From positions 722,514-786,513 of the forward strand of contig LUVW01000004.1 in assembly GCA_001661515.1 (NCBI GenBank): a DNA stretch of 64,000 bases. Direction: 5' to 3'. Positions 45,260 through 57,145 of the stretch are shown one piece after another. Positions within the stretch are counted from its first letter, which is position 1. Every line of letters starts with the position of its first letter. The notes under the pieces were generated by a model. It had not been told where the DNA came from. It ran no database searches and saw only the letters and a program-made list of their open reading frames with translations. A program made the translations under genes and the position numbers. This DNA is from Capniomyces stellatus (Eukaryota > Kickxellomycota > Harpellomycetes > Harpellales > Legeriomycetaceae).

Positions 45260-46874
45260 GTTAAACCAGAGTAGTGTGTTTTATAGTGTATATGCTTGTG
45301 TGTATTTATTAAATAAATATTGCTTGATAATGAGCTATTGATGCTGTTATATGAGTTGTGATTTTTTAGACAGAGATCTGGTCACTGAAACGAAATCTGC
45401 TGTGTATTTATACAAGTTTCATTTTGAAGTATCAGTCCTGCCCCAAGCAGTCTAGTTTGCTTTAAAGGCTCCAAGCTACAACAAAAGCGCCTAAAGTTTT
45501 TGTTTAGTTGGACTTGAAATTTTTAATATTGTATTACATAACTTTCGACTAATATATTTAAAATCATCGTGTATATCAAATAGTGCTATTTTTAGGGTTT
45601 TATGTGCTGAATCGAATCGCCATATTGAATAGCAAGAATCAAAGCATAAAAAGAAGGAAAAGTAAATATATAGAGCAAAAGATATATGTAGGACACAATC
45701 AGTGAGTTTACTTTTTTTTCTTACCCCCTCAAACAAACTTTGTGTCTGAAAAAATAAAAAAAGACTGAAGTAAAAAGTATTAATGACACAGAACAATATC
45801 GACAGCAAATGATTATGAGGATAATGAACCTGTTTTGTAAAAGCCAGCACCGATATATTGAGGCTGAGTTAAAAAAAAACCATCTATCGATAACTATGTT
45901 GTAAACAGTAGACTCGCTGAAACCAATCCGACAATCACAACCATCTGTTCTATTTATAAACAAGCAAGACGAACTGCCTAAACTGTAAAAGCACTGAAAA
46001 TGTATATCAGTTTAGGATCAGAGCTAGGTAAAATGGACGACAATAACTTAAATGTTAACGCAATTATATAATACGATTATAATAATAATTCTAATTGAAC
46101 TTAAACTATAGGCAATATTGTTAATATAGCGTAATAACGGATCGTTTAAATGATGGTGAATTTAGTAAGAGCTTCTCAACCTTTAATGCAGGTTTTACCG
46201 CGCTGTGAATATATTTGCTCAAGTAGACAGGGGAAGGGTTTCAGTTTCCACGTCTTATTGTTTTTATTGGAATAAAAAGAACAGAAGGCTTTTACTTGAC
46301 TTGAGAACAGGTCAAGAAAATGTCTAGAGCCTTTGTGTAGTTAGTCCAGAACATCTAAATGAACCCTGTTGCTGGTCACTTCATTTCCATTTCTTTCCAC
46401 TACAACCAAATGCCAGTTGGTTCAGGCCCGCGATTCAAGTGACACTATTGGAGCCACAGCTTAGTACTTTTAAAAAGGGAGAAGCTAATCATTATCCAAT
46501 ACAGTTTATGAATCGAGTTGGTTTGATCCTGTTAAAGCCTGTGAAGTTGCCAATATCAGTTTGGGGTAATAACAATGAAATCAAGACTACTAAATGCTGG
46601 GATAAACAGAATAAAAGACCAGGAAATGCTTTTAAGTTTTATTATTGTTTATTATTATTGGTTTGTTTTTTTAAAGAATAGTTATTGTTAATATTTACAC
46701 TGGGTGAAATATTCAGTTAGATTCTAAAAAAATAAACGAAAAGGCTGCAAATACAAAACTTTGAGGCGAATTGCACATAACAGACATCCAGTTCCATTTC
46801 AAGGTCGAAAATTTTCAATGTAAAAGAAAAATATCCAAAGTAATGCGATCAACACACGGCGTTAATATTGAACT
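45260..46874. other. divergent intergenic region
   Basis: The region between the secreted Gly-rich gene (minus) and NBS1 (plus). Several 60-120-codon frames exist on both strands, but they are Phe/Leu-rich products of T-rich DNA and I do not support any of them. Confidence 0.55.
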
Positions 46875-48764
46875 ATGTGGGAATTAGTGGAGCAAACCAA
46901 TGGTATAGGTACCGGTTTAGTAATTATAAATTATTTATATTATGAATTGATTGTGGCATCAAATTTTACAATTTTACAATTAAACAAAATAAAAGTCGCA
47001 CTGACCTGCACTGGTGTAGTTGAAAGATGGAGATTGTATCCGAACCAAAGCTACAGCATAGGTAGGAAGGGGGCGGATTTTATGATTAATGATCAATCAG
47101 TCAGCCGACTACATGCAACAATTAAAGCGACAAATTCCAACAGCGTAAGTCGATTAGTAACTCCGAGTAAACAAAGTGCAATGTAAAAAGAAAAAGACCA
47201 GCAGTCGTTGCGGATTTTGGAGTATATAACAAACAAACAAAAAGCAACAAATAAATGATGAACAAACAAATTGTAGATATCCACAGAGTACTCGAGAACA
47301 GAATTGTTGCTAAGGGACGAGAGCTCGTCATTTGGAGTGTGGATAAATGAAAAGCGAGCAAAAGCGATGGAATGGATAAGCCTGGATGTTGGAGATCAAG
47401 TAAGGTTTGGAGGACAGGGGTCTGTTTTCAAGTAAGCCTGGGAGGGAGGGGGTTGTAGAATTGAATTATTGTTGTTAAGCAGCCGTAAAAAAGAAATGTG
47501 ATAAAAGATATAAAGAGTAATGAGGTGTAACATAAGGATTTTTACAGACAAAAAGAGTTGAGTTGAATTGAATTGAATGTAACTGTTGTTATTATTATTG
47601 TTGTTGTTTGGTTATTAGAGCTAACTTTGAGGAATTAAATGTAAACTTTTCGGGATTATCGAACAAAAGTGTAGAGTACGAGAGGATAGTTGATGAGATA
47701 TACAAGTTAGGTAAGCGGTATGGGCAAAAATAAGGCAGCCGGGGATTCGGAGCAGATAATTGAGAGCAAAATAGCGGTAATAATGTGGGAATTGGTACAT
47801 GTGCAAACTGATAGACGGCAGAGTTGTTGTAGACGGTAACTGTGAGGAAGCAGTGGAGTTGACACACTTGGTTGCGCCCCAGATCCAACTGACGCCAAAG
47901 ATAGTGATTGGGCTGATCAGGCAGCAGTACATAGTAAACCAGGAATTCTTTAGAAGCAAGCTGAATGTCGAAGCTGGTGAAACTGGACGGATGGACGTTG
48001 GGCTGGTGGATGCGCTTGACTATATTCCAGCCATCGGTCCGAGTTTCCCGTTTAAAGTGGATATGAAAGTTTGGAGGCCAAATAAAAGCAGAAAGGAACT
48101 GTTTAAAAAGAAAATGTTTTTCACGTTTGAAAGTGATATTTACGACCGAGCTGTCGAAATGATAACAGCAAGCAATGGTGGATTGAAGCTTGTTGACATT
48201 GGCGAGTTTCAGATCAATGCTGCTGATGGCCGGGATAAAGACACGCTAAGCCCAATCCAAAGAGTCTCGGCTGCGATTATCGATCGATTTGAAATGGACA
48301 AACAGGCTTCTGTACTTTTAACCAGCACCAAATCCTCCCAAAAAAAAGCCAAACCAACACCCCTAAATAAGGCCAGGCCAAGCCCCACCAGTGCCGAGGT
48401 TCTACATGCGATTTCAGATGCCTTGGGCGTTCGGTTGGCTCAGGAAATCGAAGTGAGTTTGGCTATTTTGTTCATCTCAACACGCTGCTTTTGCAACCCA
48501 ACATCCGAACCCAAATTCCCAAAATCTCTCCCATTCTCGGTATCAAAACATGCCAAACACCATTGCGAACTCACATTTTCCTCCACTTGGCCCCATATAG
48601 ACCCGCCCCTCTCTCCCCAAAACCAAACAAATCATAAATCAGCACCTAAAAATTCTGCGCCTGCCAAATCAATATCCAAAAAACGACATCTTGATCCCAA
48701 ATCGCCCACTAAACCATCAATCGGCTTTAAAAAGTTTGTTAAAACTGTCCATTTATACAAATAA
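46875..48764 (+). CDS. NBS1: Nbs1/nibrin-like subunit of the MRN complex, 5 exons
   Basis: Predicted exons are 46875-46902, 46996-47144, 47277-47431, 47619-47710 and 47815-48764, giving 457 residues. Exons 1-3 encode an FHA domain, with MWELVEQ at the start, SYSIGRKGADFMIND, SVSRLHATI (the phosphothreonine-binding Ser/Arg/His core) and DESSSFGVWINEKR. Exons 4-5 encode a BRCT region (DGRVVVDGNC, THLVAPQIQLTPKIVIGLI). The C terminus contains IGFKKFVK, matching the Mre11-binding NFKxFxK-type motif. The protein should recruit Mre11-Rad50 and Tel1 to DNA breaks. It is short for the family because the linker is short. A strong GTGAGT donor at 48453 with an acceptor at 48600 could splice out 148 nt, but this would shift the frame and lose the FKKF motif, so I keep the exon intact. 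Confidence 0.9.
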
Positions 48765-49006
48765 TCCTACCCTTGACTCACTTTTAAACCAACACTCCAT
48801 CTTTATTTATACGTTTGGTTTATCTACCCTCTATCCAATAGCTTAGTCAAATAAACTCTCTAGCAACAGTGTCAATAGTAGCAGTATTATTCTATCATTA
48901 AAAATAATTTATTCCAATATTGGGCTAAAACATCTAATCGCCTCTACTTTATCATTTATTATTCTCATGTCTCAATCGATACTATCCCAACTGGATCAAA
49001 ACCTCC
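48765..49006. terminator. short convergent 3' region
   Basis: NBS1 and the minus-strand tRNA-binding protein end only 242 bp apart. The plus strand is C/T-rich. Both polyadenylation regions must lie here, but no single signal stands out. Confidence 0.4.
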
Positions 49007-49839
49007 CTAGCCAACAGTCCCGCTTTTAAGACTCTTTACGCTCACTTGCTCGCCCTTACATATCATTGAATAGCCCTTGTACATTACAAGCCCCTGTTGG
49101 CTCACTACCCAGTCCCTGCTTATCTTTTCAATCTCGCTCTTCTTTTTAATCATCTTTTTTGCCCCCTTTTTACTATCCCCACTTTCGCTAGAGTCGCTTC
49201 CCTTTGCCCTAAAATATGCAGTATCGCCTGGTTTGCTGTTTGGACTCGGGTCCAGCAACTCAACTTGATACTCAGCATCGCCTGTATCCCCACCGCTGTT
49301 TTTGATCTTTTCTGCTGCCGCAAGCAGCATTCCTTCCGACTTGACTCCTCTTATCTTTGACGTTTTTAGATTTGTAACCACAAACACCAGCCGGTTAACT
49401 AGCTCGGCTTCTGGGATGTATTTAACCAATCCGCTTACTATAGTGTTATATTTCGGCTCCAGCCCTGACTCTTGATTTAACTCCATCTCTCCAATATCAA
49501 CTACCATACCATACCATACCACATCATATCATATCATATCATATCATATTTAACTCCCTCCTCAAGTTGACAATATGGTAAATGCTTGAACAATAGTATC
49601 ACCTTGCTTTAGTTACCTTTCTCTACATACAAAGAATCTGCATTGCTGTGCCTCTCAATACTGTGGATCCTCCCTACTCTTATTTCAAGCTTTTCAATTG
49701 CCTCCACCCCTTTATCCTCTTCTTCACCAGGCACCAAACCACCCTCGTTACTAGCCACGTTAACTTCTTTCATGCCGTCAGCGTTAATGCTGCTGTCCTC
49801 ACTGCGTATTTCTGTATGTTTGGTATCTTTGCTTTGCAT
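49007..49839 (-). CDS. tRNA-binding (EMAPII/Arc1-type) OB-fold protein, 2 exons
   Basis: On the minus strand the predicted exons are 49839-49617 and 49500-49007 (intron GTAACT...TAG), giving 238 residues. After a ~55-residue acidic N-terminal part the EMAPII-like tRNA-binding domain reads IRVGRIHSIERHSNADSLYVEK, with the splice just after it, then VDIGE, TIVSGLVKYIPEAEL, VFVVTNLKTSKIRGVKSEGMLLAAA and VELLDP. This domain is found in yeast Arc1, animal AIMP1 and the tails of some tRNA synthetases. It binds the tRNA elbow and boosts aminoacylation. The GST-like N-terminal domain of Arc1 is absent, so this is a compact stand-alone version. A TATCA/TACCA pentanucleotide repeat (49502-49547) directly precedes the splice acceptor. 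Confidence 0.9.
49502..49547. repeat. pentanucleotide microsatellite at a splice acceptor
   Basis: Tandem catac and catat(c) units occupy the 3' end of the intron of the tRNA-binding gene and abut the acceptor AG. Length changes here would alter the branch-to-acceptor distance. Confidence 0.8.
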
Positions 49840-50753
49840 CTTTTTTATATTTATCGAAAGTAGTCTACTCAAGTTTGATCAAGCAATTTATTTATCACCA
49901 ATCTTAATACGGAAACCTTAAACCCCAGAACTATAGTCGAAAGATCTGCTCAACTTACACAATTGACGCAAAGCCTACATACTAAAGTATTTTATATAGT
50001 GTACAAACTTGCCTGAATCCGATTCTAAAAGAATTTACCACCTACACATTTATTATTTAAGCCATTGTTTTATTTTCACACCAATTTACTATTAATTAGC
50101 AACAAAACATAGGCGCAACATCCCACTTCTCATAGTTTGTAGACTGCACCGGTAAATATAAAAAACCAGCATGCTGTTGTATTTTATGGGTTTTTTGCTC
50201 GTACTCTTGGTCCTGTCAAATCCACATTTGCTTTCGCTTTAAACCTTAATCCTCGAATACTCATTGTCGCTTATTCACTGGTTTTATCTTGTTTTTCTTC
50301 CTGCTGTTTTTCTTTATCTTGTTTTTATTTTCCTTGTTTTTCTTTTCCCCGTTCGCGCTTACTCTGCCTAGTTATCACTATAGCTCTGGTAACGCCAAAT
50401 ACTAAATCTAGAGCAAAAGGGAATCAGCTCCTAATTTACAACAATCGAGATCAATTTTATTTTATTTATTTTTTTCGTTGAAATTGATCTGCTTCTTTGA
50501 TCTAGTTACTAAAATTTACGCTTGATTTCAATTTCAGACTGTAAATCCCAAGTACTCAGTTTGGTAAACGATTTCAAAACATTAATTATTAAAAATGTAA
50601 CTATATTAATATTAAAAACTAAGAGCTAGAACAAAAAAATAAAAATAGAATCGGTCTATCGCAAGCAAATGTTTTGCATCAACCGGTGTTAAATACGTCA
50701 TCATTTTTGTAAAAAAATCATGTTTAGGACAGCCAAACTTCAGTGCTGTTTGA
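49840..50753. other. intergenic
   Basis: Upstream of the tRNA-binding gene and downstream of the rhomboid gene. A 23-codon hydrophobic frame at 50171 is too short to support. T-rich runs occur at 50285-50350. No other feature. Confidence 0.55.
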
Positions 50754-52702
50754 CTAAATAACCTCATAGTTTTTACAAATGCTGTACAGATACCCCAAAC
50801 TATGGCTGGTTTTTATGCTCGCCAATCTGCAGTCCCTAAGTATACCCTTTTCAACAGATTCTCTATTTTTTCCGTTGTTGTTAACTACCATTGGCTCAGA
50901 GTACCGCCCTTTAAATTTGATGTAGAATCGATAGATGTAAAGTGCCGCAACTGTGTATACCAGCACCCTCAACAGCACCCTTAGCACGTTCTCCTGGCTA
51001 AAAATCATCTTGATTCTGTGTATGTAGCTGTTTTCTGATACCGTGCCTTCATCCTCGTAGTAGTTTTCCAGGTAGTTGCTATTGTAGCCGCAGCTTAGTC
51101 GATATCTGTTGATGCTTGAGATTAGCTCCCCCTGTATACACCCGTCGCGTCGACGGCTTGATTCTACACCGCCGTTCTGTTCAACGATGTTGCCGTATAC
51201 ACCCTGTAAATTTATGAGCATTGCTGAGATTACACCTCCGATTACACCCCCAACAACTAGCCAGGTGTGAGAGTAGGGTGTAAGCCAAACTGCGCTCATT
51301 AGAACAGCTACAGCTAATGCTTTCAAGTGAGAAAACCCACTAAAACTTCTGTCCAATTTTTGAGGCCTACTCTGCAAACTACGATACGACCCATCATAGT
51401 CATTTGTGTTGGTTTTTGCAAACGTATTTGTTGCAAAATCAAAGTATATAATCAAGTACACCGTCAGCAATCCGAACAGCGAGGGAATCGGACCCGCACC
51501 AATGGAAATTGTAGGCAACATACTGGCAGCTAGAACCGACCCCGAAACTCCTGCATAGACGTAAACTATCAACGTATTTAACGACCCCACTAGGCCTTCA
51601 ACCTTTTTTCCAACTGTAAAATGGACAATCAGTATAAATATGTACTGGAGTACACCTGAGGGCAAAAGCATACTTGTCACAAATCTGTATTCCTGAAAGT
51701 TGAATCTTTTGTTTGGTTTGTTGGCCACTTTTTTCGAACCTCCCTTTTTTGAGAGGCTCTCCGTCCTTTCAGCATTGCTCACACCGCTGGCGTTGTGTAT
51801 ATTGCAATAATCCTTTAAGTTGCAATGGCCACTATTGCTTTTTTTAAGAGCAGTGGATCTGCTCGCCATGTGATGGTTTGGGCACGACAACGACTTTTTG
51901 AATAAAAATGGCGATACTCGCATGCATGGTCCAAATACTGACCCCATTAAAACCAAAGTCTATTGAAGCCAATTTAACCCAACATTCATGTTAGCTATTT
52001 TGGCTATTTGAATTATACTACAATTAAATGCATTCCAATACCACATACCTCGGGTTTAGAAAACAGCAGATATCCAAACTTTGAGTCGTTGTTTAAATGT
52101 TTGGCGGTATTTATGTGATCAAACCTCAGCGAGGCAGCAAGAAGGCAAAACTGCACAGCCGAGACCATCAACATTGCCCAGTTCCGTCTAATGGCACCTA
52201 AAATATAAAGAAAATTCATCCGAACCCCTTTGCACCGCTTGCTGCATTCCCTGCCACTCTTTGGTCTAAATGACACAACTTGGTCATTTCGCTCACTGTA
52301 ACACTTGCAGCTGTCGCTGTCCATATCACTTGCGTATCCCATTCCACCTAGTCTATCTTGAGTTGAGTAGTAGCTTCTGTTTTTTATATAGACCGGAGTT
52401 CCAAAATCACCGATTTCGTCAAAAGGTTCAATCTCGCTTGTACCATCGCCTTCCTGATCAGCTTTTTTTAGTAATGTGTTTCGTACGTCTGATACAAACG
52501 CATTGTGTGACACCCCGTTGATTTTTACCTTTTGGTATTTTTTCGAGTAAATCAAGGTCTTATTGTCAACTGTCTCATCTTCGTTGCACGGCGAGGGTTC
52601 GCTCTCGCTGCATGATATCCCCAGACCCTCCATTTCCCCCGGAAATGTGTTAAACTCGCTTATGATATCAAACATAAATCTCCCTCTGTTTTTATCTCCC
52701 AT
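50754..52702 (-). CDS. catalytically inactive rhomboid (iRhom-like pseudoprotease), 2 exons
   Basis: On the minus strand the predicted exons are 52702-52049 and 51959-50754 (intron GTATGT...TAG, 89 nt), giving 619 residues. Exon 1 is a Ser/Asp-rich cytoplasmic region ending in a first membrane span (AMLMVSAVQFCLLAAS). Exon 2 begins TLVLMGSVFGPCMR, the lumenal motif of fungal rhomboids, and continues through the rhomboid core (RFVTSMLLPSGVLQY, VGKKVEGLVGSLNT, YAGVSGSVLAA). The catalytic GxSG loop reads SIGAGPIPSLFGLL, without the nucleophile serine in its normal place. The helix that should carry the catalytic His reads WLVVGGVIGG, also without it. Inactive rhomboids (iRhoms, derlins) act in ER trafficking or degradation of client membrane proteins. 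Assignment to iRhom rather than another pseudo-rhomboid is tentative. Confidence 0.82.
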
Positions 52703-53899
52703 TGTAGCTGTATCCTGGGCTTATCTACTTTTACTTGTAGTGTTGATCCGAGCTTATTGTCACTGATAGAGATTTGTGTTATAAAGCTTGGTTTATAAAT
52801 GCTAATGTACTTGAGTGTAGAGTGTTGAGTGTTATGCAATATGTATTATGATATTAGTTAAGTTTACTATAAAAATGAAACTAGTTTGATGTAGCTTTGT
52901 AATTGATGCAAATGCATGTATGTATTGTGTTTTTAAAGTTTAAGGCTTCAAATGCTAAATGAATAAAGAAAGTAGATATTTTTGATTGAATTCTAATGAA
53001 GTCTTTTATGGTTTAAATACCAGAGTTCAGTTTTGACTCAGCAAGGAATATTGAAAAAAAAGGCTGTAAACGACAAATATACTCAAAAATATAGTGAGTG
53101 ATGTAGGTAGCATAATAAAAAACAAGGTCGAGTCGCAATTTAATAAATGTTGCTTTCTAGATCCAAACATATTAATTAGTTGGATTCCCGAGAAGAAAAA
53201 TAATAATTGGGGTAATGGAGGAAATATACTAGCAATAATCTAATCGAATATACTGATAATTAGAAAGCAGTTCTAGCGGATAAGATTTGGAGTAGGTAGA
53301 CGCAACCAACTCTATACAGGTTCTTGAGATATTCAATAGTATTACGAGTAGCCGAGTAGAGCGTTTAAAAACACAAGTAAACCCCTCTTAATCCTAATAG
53401 TCTGGTGTTTGGCTTTACCTCGACATTTTATTAATTGTACTAAGGCTTGATAGTGCAGCTAATATGAAATAAATGTGGCTAAAAGTACCGCATAAATTAG
53501 CAAATGACAGTAATGTATAAACGGTGTCAGCTTTTACGGTGCTAAACAGTTTGCCGGGTTTAAAGTTTCTTCAAAATTGCCGTTCAGCAAATTAGAATTC
53601 AAGGTTTTATAAGTATAAAAATGAATCGATTCGATTATTTAAAAAAAAAATTAATTCAATAAAGAAAAAAAATTTCCAATTATAATTAGTAAGAAGAAAA
53701 AAGTGATGGATTTTGTGCTTTTAAAATGACAAAATTAGAGTGGAAAAAAAATTTTAATTCAAGAAACGAGGAAATATAGCTTTTTTTTTACAAGGATTCG
53801 TTGGTAAACTGTTAGAATCAAAATTGGAGAGGCTTATTAAAACGAAAAAAGAACGGATATAAAAACGAAAATAAAGATAGACGAGTTTGGAAAACAAAA
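52703..53899. other. divergent intergenic region
   Basis: The shared upstream region of the pseudo-rhomboid (minus) and NOP16 (plus). No gene seen. It becomes A/G-rich from about 53630 towards NOP16. Confidence 0.6.
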
Positions 53900-54945
53900 A
53901 TGGCAAATCCACGTGCAAGAAGAGTAGTGAAAAACCCAAGCCTCAAGGTGTCTAGAAAAACAAGAAAGTCAAAGAGAAAGGTTACATTCAAAGGACATCA
54001 TTTGCTAAAAGACAATTGGAACAGCAAGGCGTCAGTTTCCGAGAATTACAAAAGGGTGGGGTTGGTGGCCAAATTGAATGGTGTGTCGGGAGGTATAGAT
54101 AAGAAGGTGTGGAAAAACGTTCCTTCATACCAAAATAAGGAAAAGGAAAGCCAGAATAAGTCAGGAGAGGAGAATGAGTTTGCAGATATCGAGGAAATGC
54201 TTGGGTCAAATGATTCAGGAAATCAATATGCCAAGCTAGGAGGCAAGAACATTGACGAGTTGTCAGAGGAACAAATCAAGAATCTGATTCCTGAGGGATA
54301 TGGTGTTATTAGACGCGATGCAGAGGGAAATGTAGAAAGCATTATTGTTCCTGATGCTGTAGATCCATTAGATAGCGATGAAGAAGTGGTGGTCAAGCCA
54401 AAGACAGAAATCGCTGGCAGTAAGTGCAGAGTTTAGTATAATTGACTTTATATTTATTTATTTATTCTATTACTATTGTTATAAACAATTTACTTGGTGA
54501 GCGGAAAATGCAAAGAGTTTGTAGTTGGCAAACCCGGTTAATTGATTGCTTCAATGTGGTGCCAAACGGTCTAACCCTGTAACAATAACTGCTTGATCTG
54601 GTTTAGAACTTGAGTTTATTTCAAAAAACATTGCTAAAAGTGAGCGGTGGTGTTCGGACGGCGAGCTATTTTTTATCCAAGAGATGATAAACAAACACGG
54701 TCTTGATTTTGAGGTAAGTTTACAAATATATAAAGTGAATACATGATTTTTCACCTTTTTTTGATGAGGTTTAGTAGGGGTTTGGGGTGTTTTTTTTTTG
54801 TAAAGTAGCCTTGATATTGATTGTGATTGGTTCTGTTAATTGGTTATAGGCGATGTTTTGGGATGCAAAACTTAACGTACAGCAACTTACAGCCAAGCAG
54901 CTAGAGAACAAAGTCAATAAGTTTTTAAAGACAATGAAGCAATAA
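53900..54945 (+). CDS. NOP16: Nop16, 60S ribosome biogenesis factor, 3 exons
   Basis: Predicted exons are 53900-54419, 54607-54713 and 54850-54945, giving 240 residues (yeast Nop16 has 231). The N terminus is basic (MANPRARRVVKNPSLKVSRK), as in all Nop16 proteins, with NWNSKASVSENYKRVGLVAKL next. The C terminus contains the conserved pair INKHGLDFEAMFWDAKLN and QLTAKQLENKVNKFLK. All introns have GTAAGT donors. Nop16 is a nucleolar protein of early pre-60S particles. Exons 2 and 3 are small and were placed by family conservation. Confidence 0.93.
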
Positions 54946-55425
54946 TCTGGTCTTGAGTCAAAATATAAGAAACGAAAAGAAACGAAAAGAAAAGAGAAAA
55001 AAAACAAAGCAAGAGTCCTACCAGCTCTTTTACTGCAATGTTTCCTATCAAGCTATTATAACTATTACTAAAATTTCTATTTTTTCTTTTATCTTCTTTT
55101 CTATTTTCTATTTACTAATCTATACAAGGTTCACACTTGTCTCTATTCTATAAATAAATACAAATATATACATCAACGCATAACAAAGTGTGATATATGT
55201 TTCCCATTACCAATTTGTAGCAGTGGCGAATCGGGTGACAATTATTTATCTTTAAAGCAGGCTTTTACTTTATGTTTTGTGTTGGTTCAAAAAGGTACAA
55301 ACAATTAAGGAGAGTGACCGAAATGGATGGCAAAATCCCCGAGTAGAGAATAAAGTAAAAACTGACTAAAAAGAAAAAAAAGAAGAAAAAAAAAAAACGA
55401 ATCGATTGCTGAAATACCATACCAT
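54946..55425. other. convergent intergenic
   Basis: The 3' flanks of NOP16 and the LYC1-like gene. There is an A-rich run near 54956-55008 and a polyA run near 55370-55397. No gene seen. Confidence 0.6.
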
Positions 55426-56553
55426 CTAGACCCATGCGTAGTTGTTGTTTAAAATCCAATCAACCTGCTCGCCATCCTTTCCGTTAAAGTTGGCTAGACT
55501 TGGGATAGAGGCGTCTTTGTGCGTTGTTGTAGCGCCAAACTGTTCGATTAGAATGTCTTTGTGGATTTTGTCCAGATTCCACGCGATTATTTTGTTTAAA
55601 GAGTACTTTTTGCACTCCAAAACAACAGCTTCAATCAATGGCTTGACGTCCTGAGGGTTTTCAAAGCGAGCCCTCAAGATATAAATAGAGTTGTCTCTGA
55701 ACTTTGGAGCCCAGATTATAAAGCTGGGGAGCGGAATGCTATCTAGTTTGGCCTTGTCGGCGCATCCATGCTTTATAACAGGTTCACCGCTTCCGCTGTT
55801 GATGTAGGCACCAAAAACATTGACGTTTTCAACGCCAAAACATCTAAAAGCCTCAAACTTTTCACGCGCCCATCGCCATTGGTACGCTGAGATATCAGGC
55901 AAAATGAGAAACTGTGTTTTTTTTGACGAATCAAGAAGCTTGAACTCTTCTCGCAGTCTCTTGCAGTCGATGTATGCCACGTCTTTGGCCAGCTCCTCGT
56001 CAATCAAGCTTACGTTTGGCTGCATCCTCAGATTCTCTAAATCAACCAGTTTGCCTAAAGCAGACACATCGATGTCAGTGGTTACCAGTGGATGTACCTC
56101 CCACCCAAACTTTGCATAAAACTTGTCTCCAATGTCAGAGTACAGACTTGAAGCTGCTCCGAGCTGTGAAAGGTTCTTGTATAGCTGCGAGATCATGCCA
56201 TTTGCGTAGCCTTTGCCTCTGTTTTCCTTAGGACAAAACACAGTGGCAACAGAGTAACAGTAGATATCCTCAACCTCGTCTTTTCCCAGGTGCTTGATTA
56301 GCGCTTTGCGTTTGAATGATTCAACCGAGGTTTTAAAGTTCAAAGAGCCTGAAACACCCAGGTTTTCGCTTTTAGGACCATACAGCCACACCGTCAAGTT
56401 TTCTGAAGTAAAAGTCTGGCTCGATAGCAGCTTTTCTCTGTCATTGTAGCAGGCTGCATCCATGACTTGCGCACCCCATTCTATATGTGTCCTAGCCCAT
56501 GTAGATCTTATCTGCTCAGTTGTTGTCGCAGGAACCAATTCAAATTCATCCAT
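55426..56553 (-). CDS. LYC1: LYC1-type GNAT N-acetyltransferase
   Basis: A 375-residue single-exon minus-strand gene (yeast LYC1 has a similar length). A GNAT core is visible: YCYSVATVFCPKENRGKGYANGMISQL contains the acetyl-CoA-binding R/Q-x-x-G-x-G/A turn (RGKGYA). It is followed by SSLYSDIGDKFYAKFGWEVHP, a signature of the fungal LYC1 group. The C-terminal half (about 190-375) is the second domain of that group, with QWRWAREKFEAF and SFIIWAPKF. LYC1 acetylates free lysine at the epsilon-amino group in lysine catabolism of some yeasts. In other fungi the substrate is unproven, so the family call is firmer than the reaction. Confidence 0.87.
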   Translation of the reverse strand: MDEFELVPATTTEQIRSTWARTHIEWGAQVMDAACYNDREKLLSSQTFTSENLTVWLYGPKSENLGVSGSLNFKTSVESFKRKALIKHLGKDEVEDIYCYSVATVFCPKENRGKGYANGMISQLYKNLSQLGAASSLYSDIGDKFYAKFGWEVHPLVTTDIDVSALGKLVDLENLRMQPNVSLIDEELAKDVAYIDCKRLREEFKLLDSSKKTQFLILPDISAYQWRWAREKFEAFRCFGVENVNVFGAYINSGSGEPVIKHGCADKAKLDSIPLPSFIIWAPKFRDNSIYILRARFENPQDVKPLIEAVVLECKKYSLNKIIAWNLDKIHKDILIEQFGATTTHKDASIPSLANFNGKDGEQVDWILNNNYAWV

Positions 56554-56891
56554 CGTCTTTATTGTTTTACTTTTCTATACTATAGTTTAAGCGTTCAAAC
56601 CTCTTGTTGTCTTTTTATAAACAGTGTTCTGTTTGTATAGTATGTGTGAGTGTTTTTGCTTTGTTTTGTTTTGATACAAGTAGATACTTTATTGCCAGCG
56701 GTTCGAATTCAAATATAAACTCCAAACAATTTCAAGAAAGTTCTACAGCAAGTTTACATTAAAGTCAAAACATCAATAAAAGCAAAAGCAAATCTGTGCA
56801 AACCTGAGTAAAATCAAGAAAAATTTGCCAAGATATCCCTTTTTTTCCAATCAAACAAAAAAAACAAATACCCAATTTCAGCTAAAAAAAA

Positions 56892-56931
<40 letters not shown>

Positions 56932-57145
56932 GTAAAAAAAAAAAAAAAGTATACATTTCAACTAAAATAATCAAGGAGAAAAGTAGTCCAAAACCGGAAT
57001 ATATCCTGGTCCAACTTAAAAAGGGTCAATGATATATAAAAAATATATATTCATTGTTTCATATTCTTTATTAACAGCATTTTTTTTGTAGGCAATTGGT
57101 ACTTTTAAATCTTTGGTTAGCAAACAGGAGTAAGAAAAGGAATTG
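56554..57145. other. divergent intergenic with poly-A runs
   Basis: The upstream region of both the LYC1-like gene (minus) and the PTC7-like gene (plus). Two long A-runs with a shared tagtaaaa spacer occur at 56884-56948. No gene seen. Confidence 0.65.

Noticed and set aside
50171..50242. 23-codon hydrophobic peptide
   Set aside because: Too short, T-rich origin, no mature part after the hydrophobic segment.
56690..56725. tRNA gene suggested by a B-box-like ggttcgaattc
   Set aside because: The surrounding bases do not form a T-arm or acceptor stem; no A-box at the right distance.
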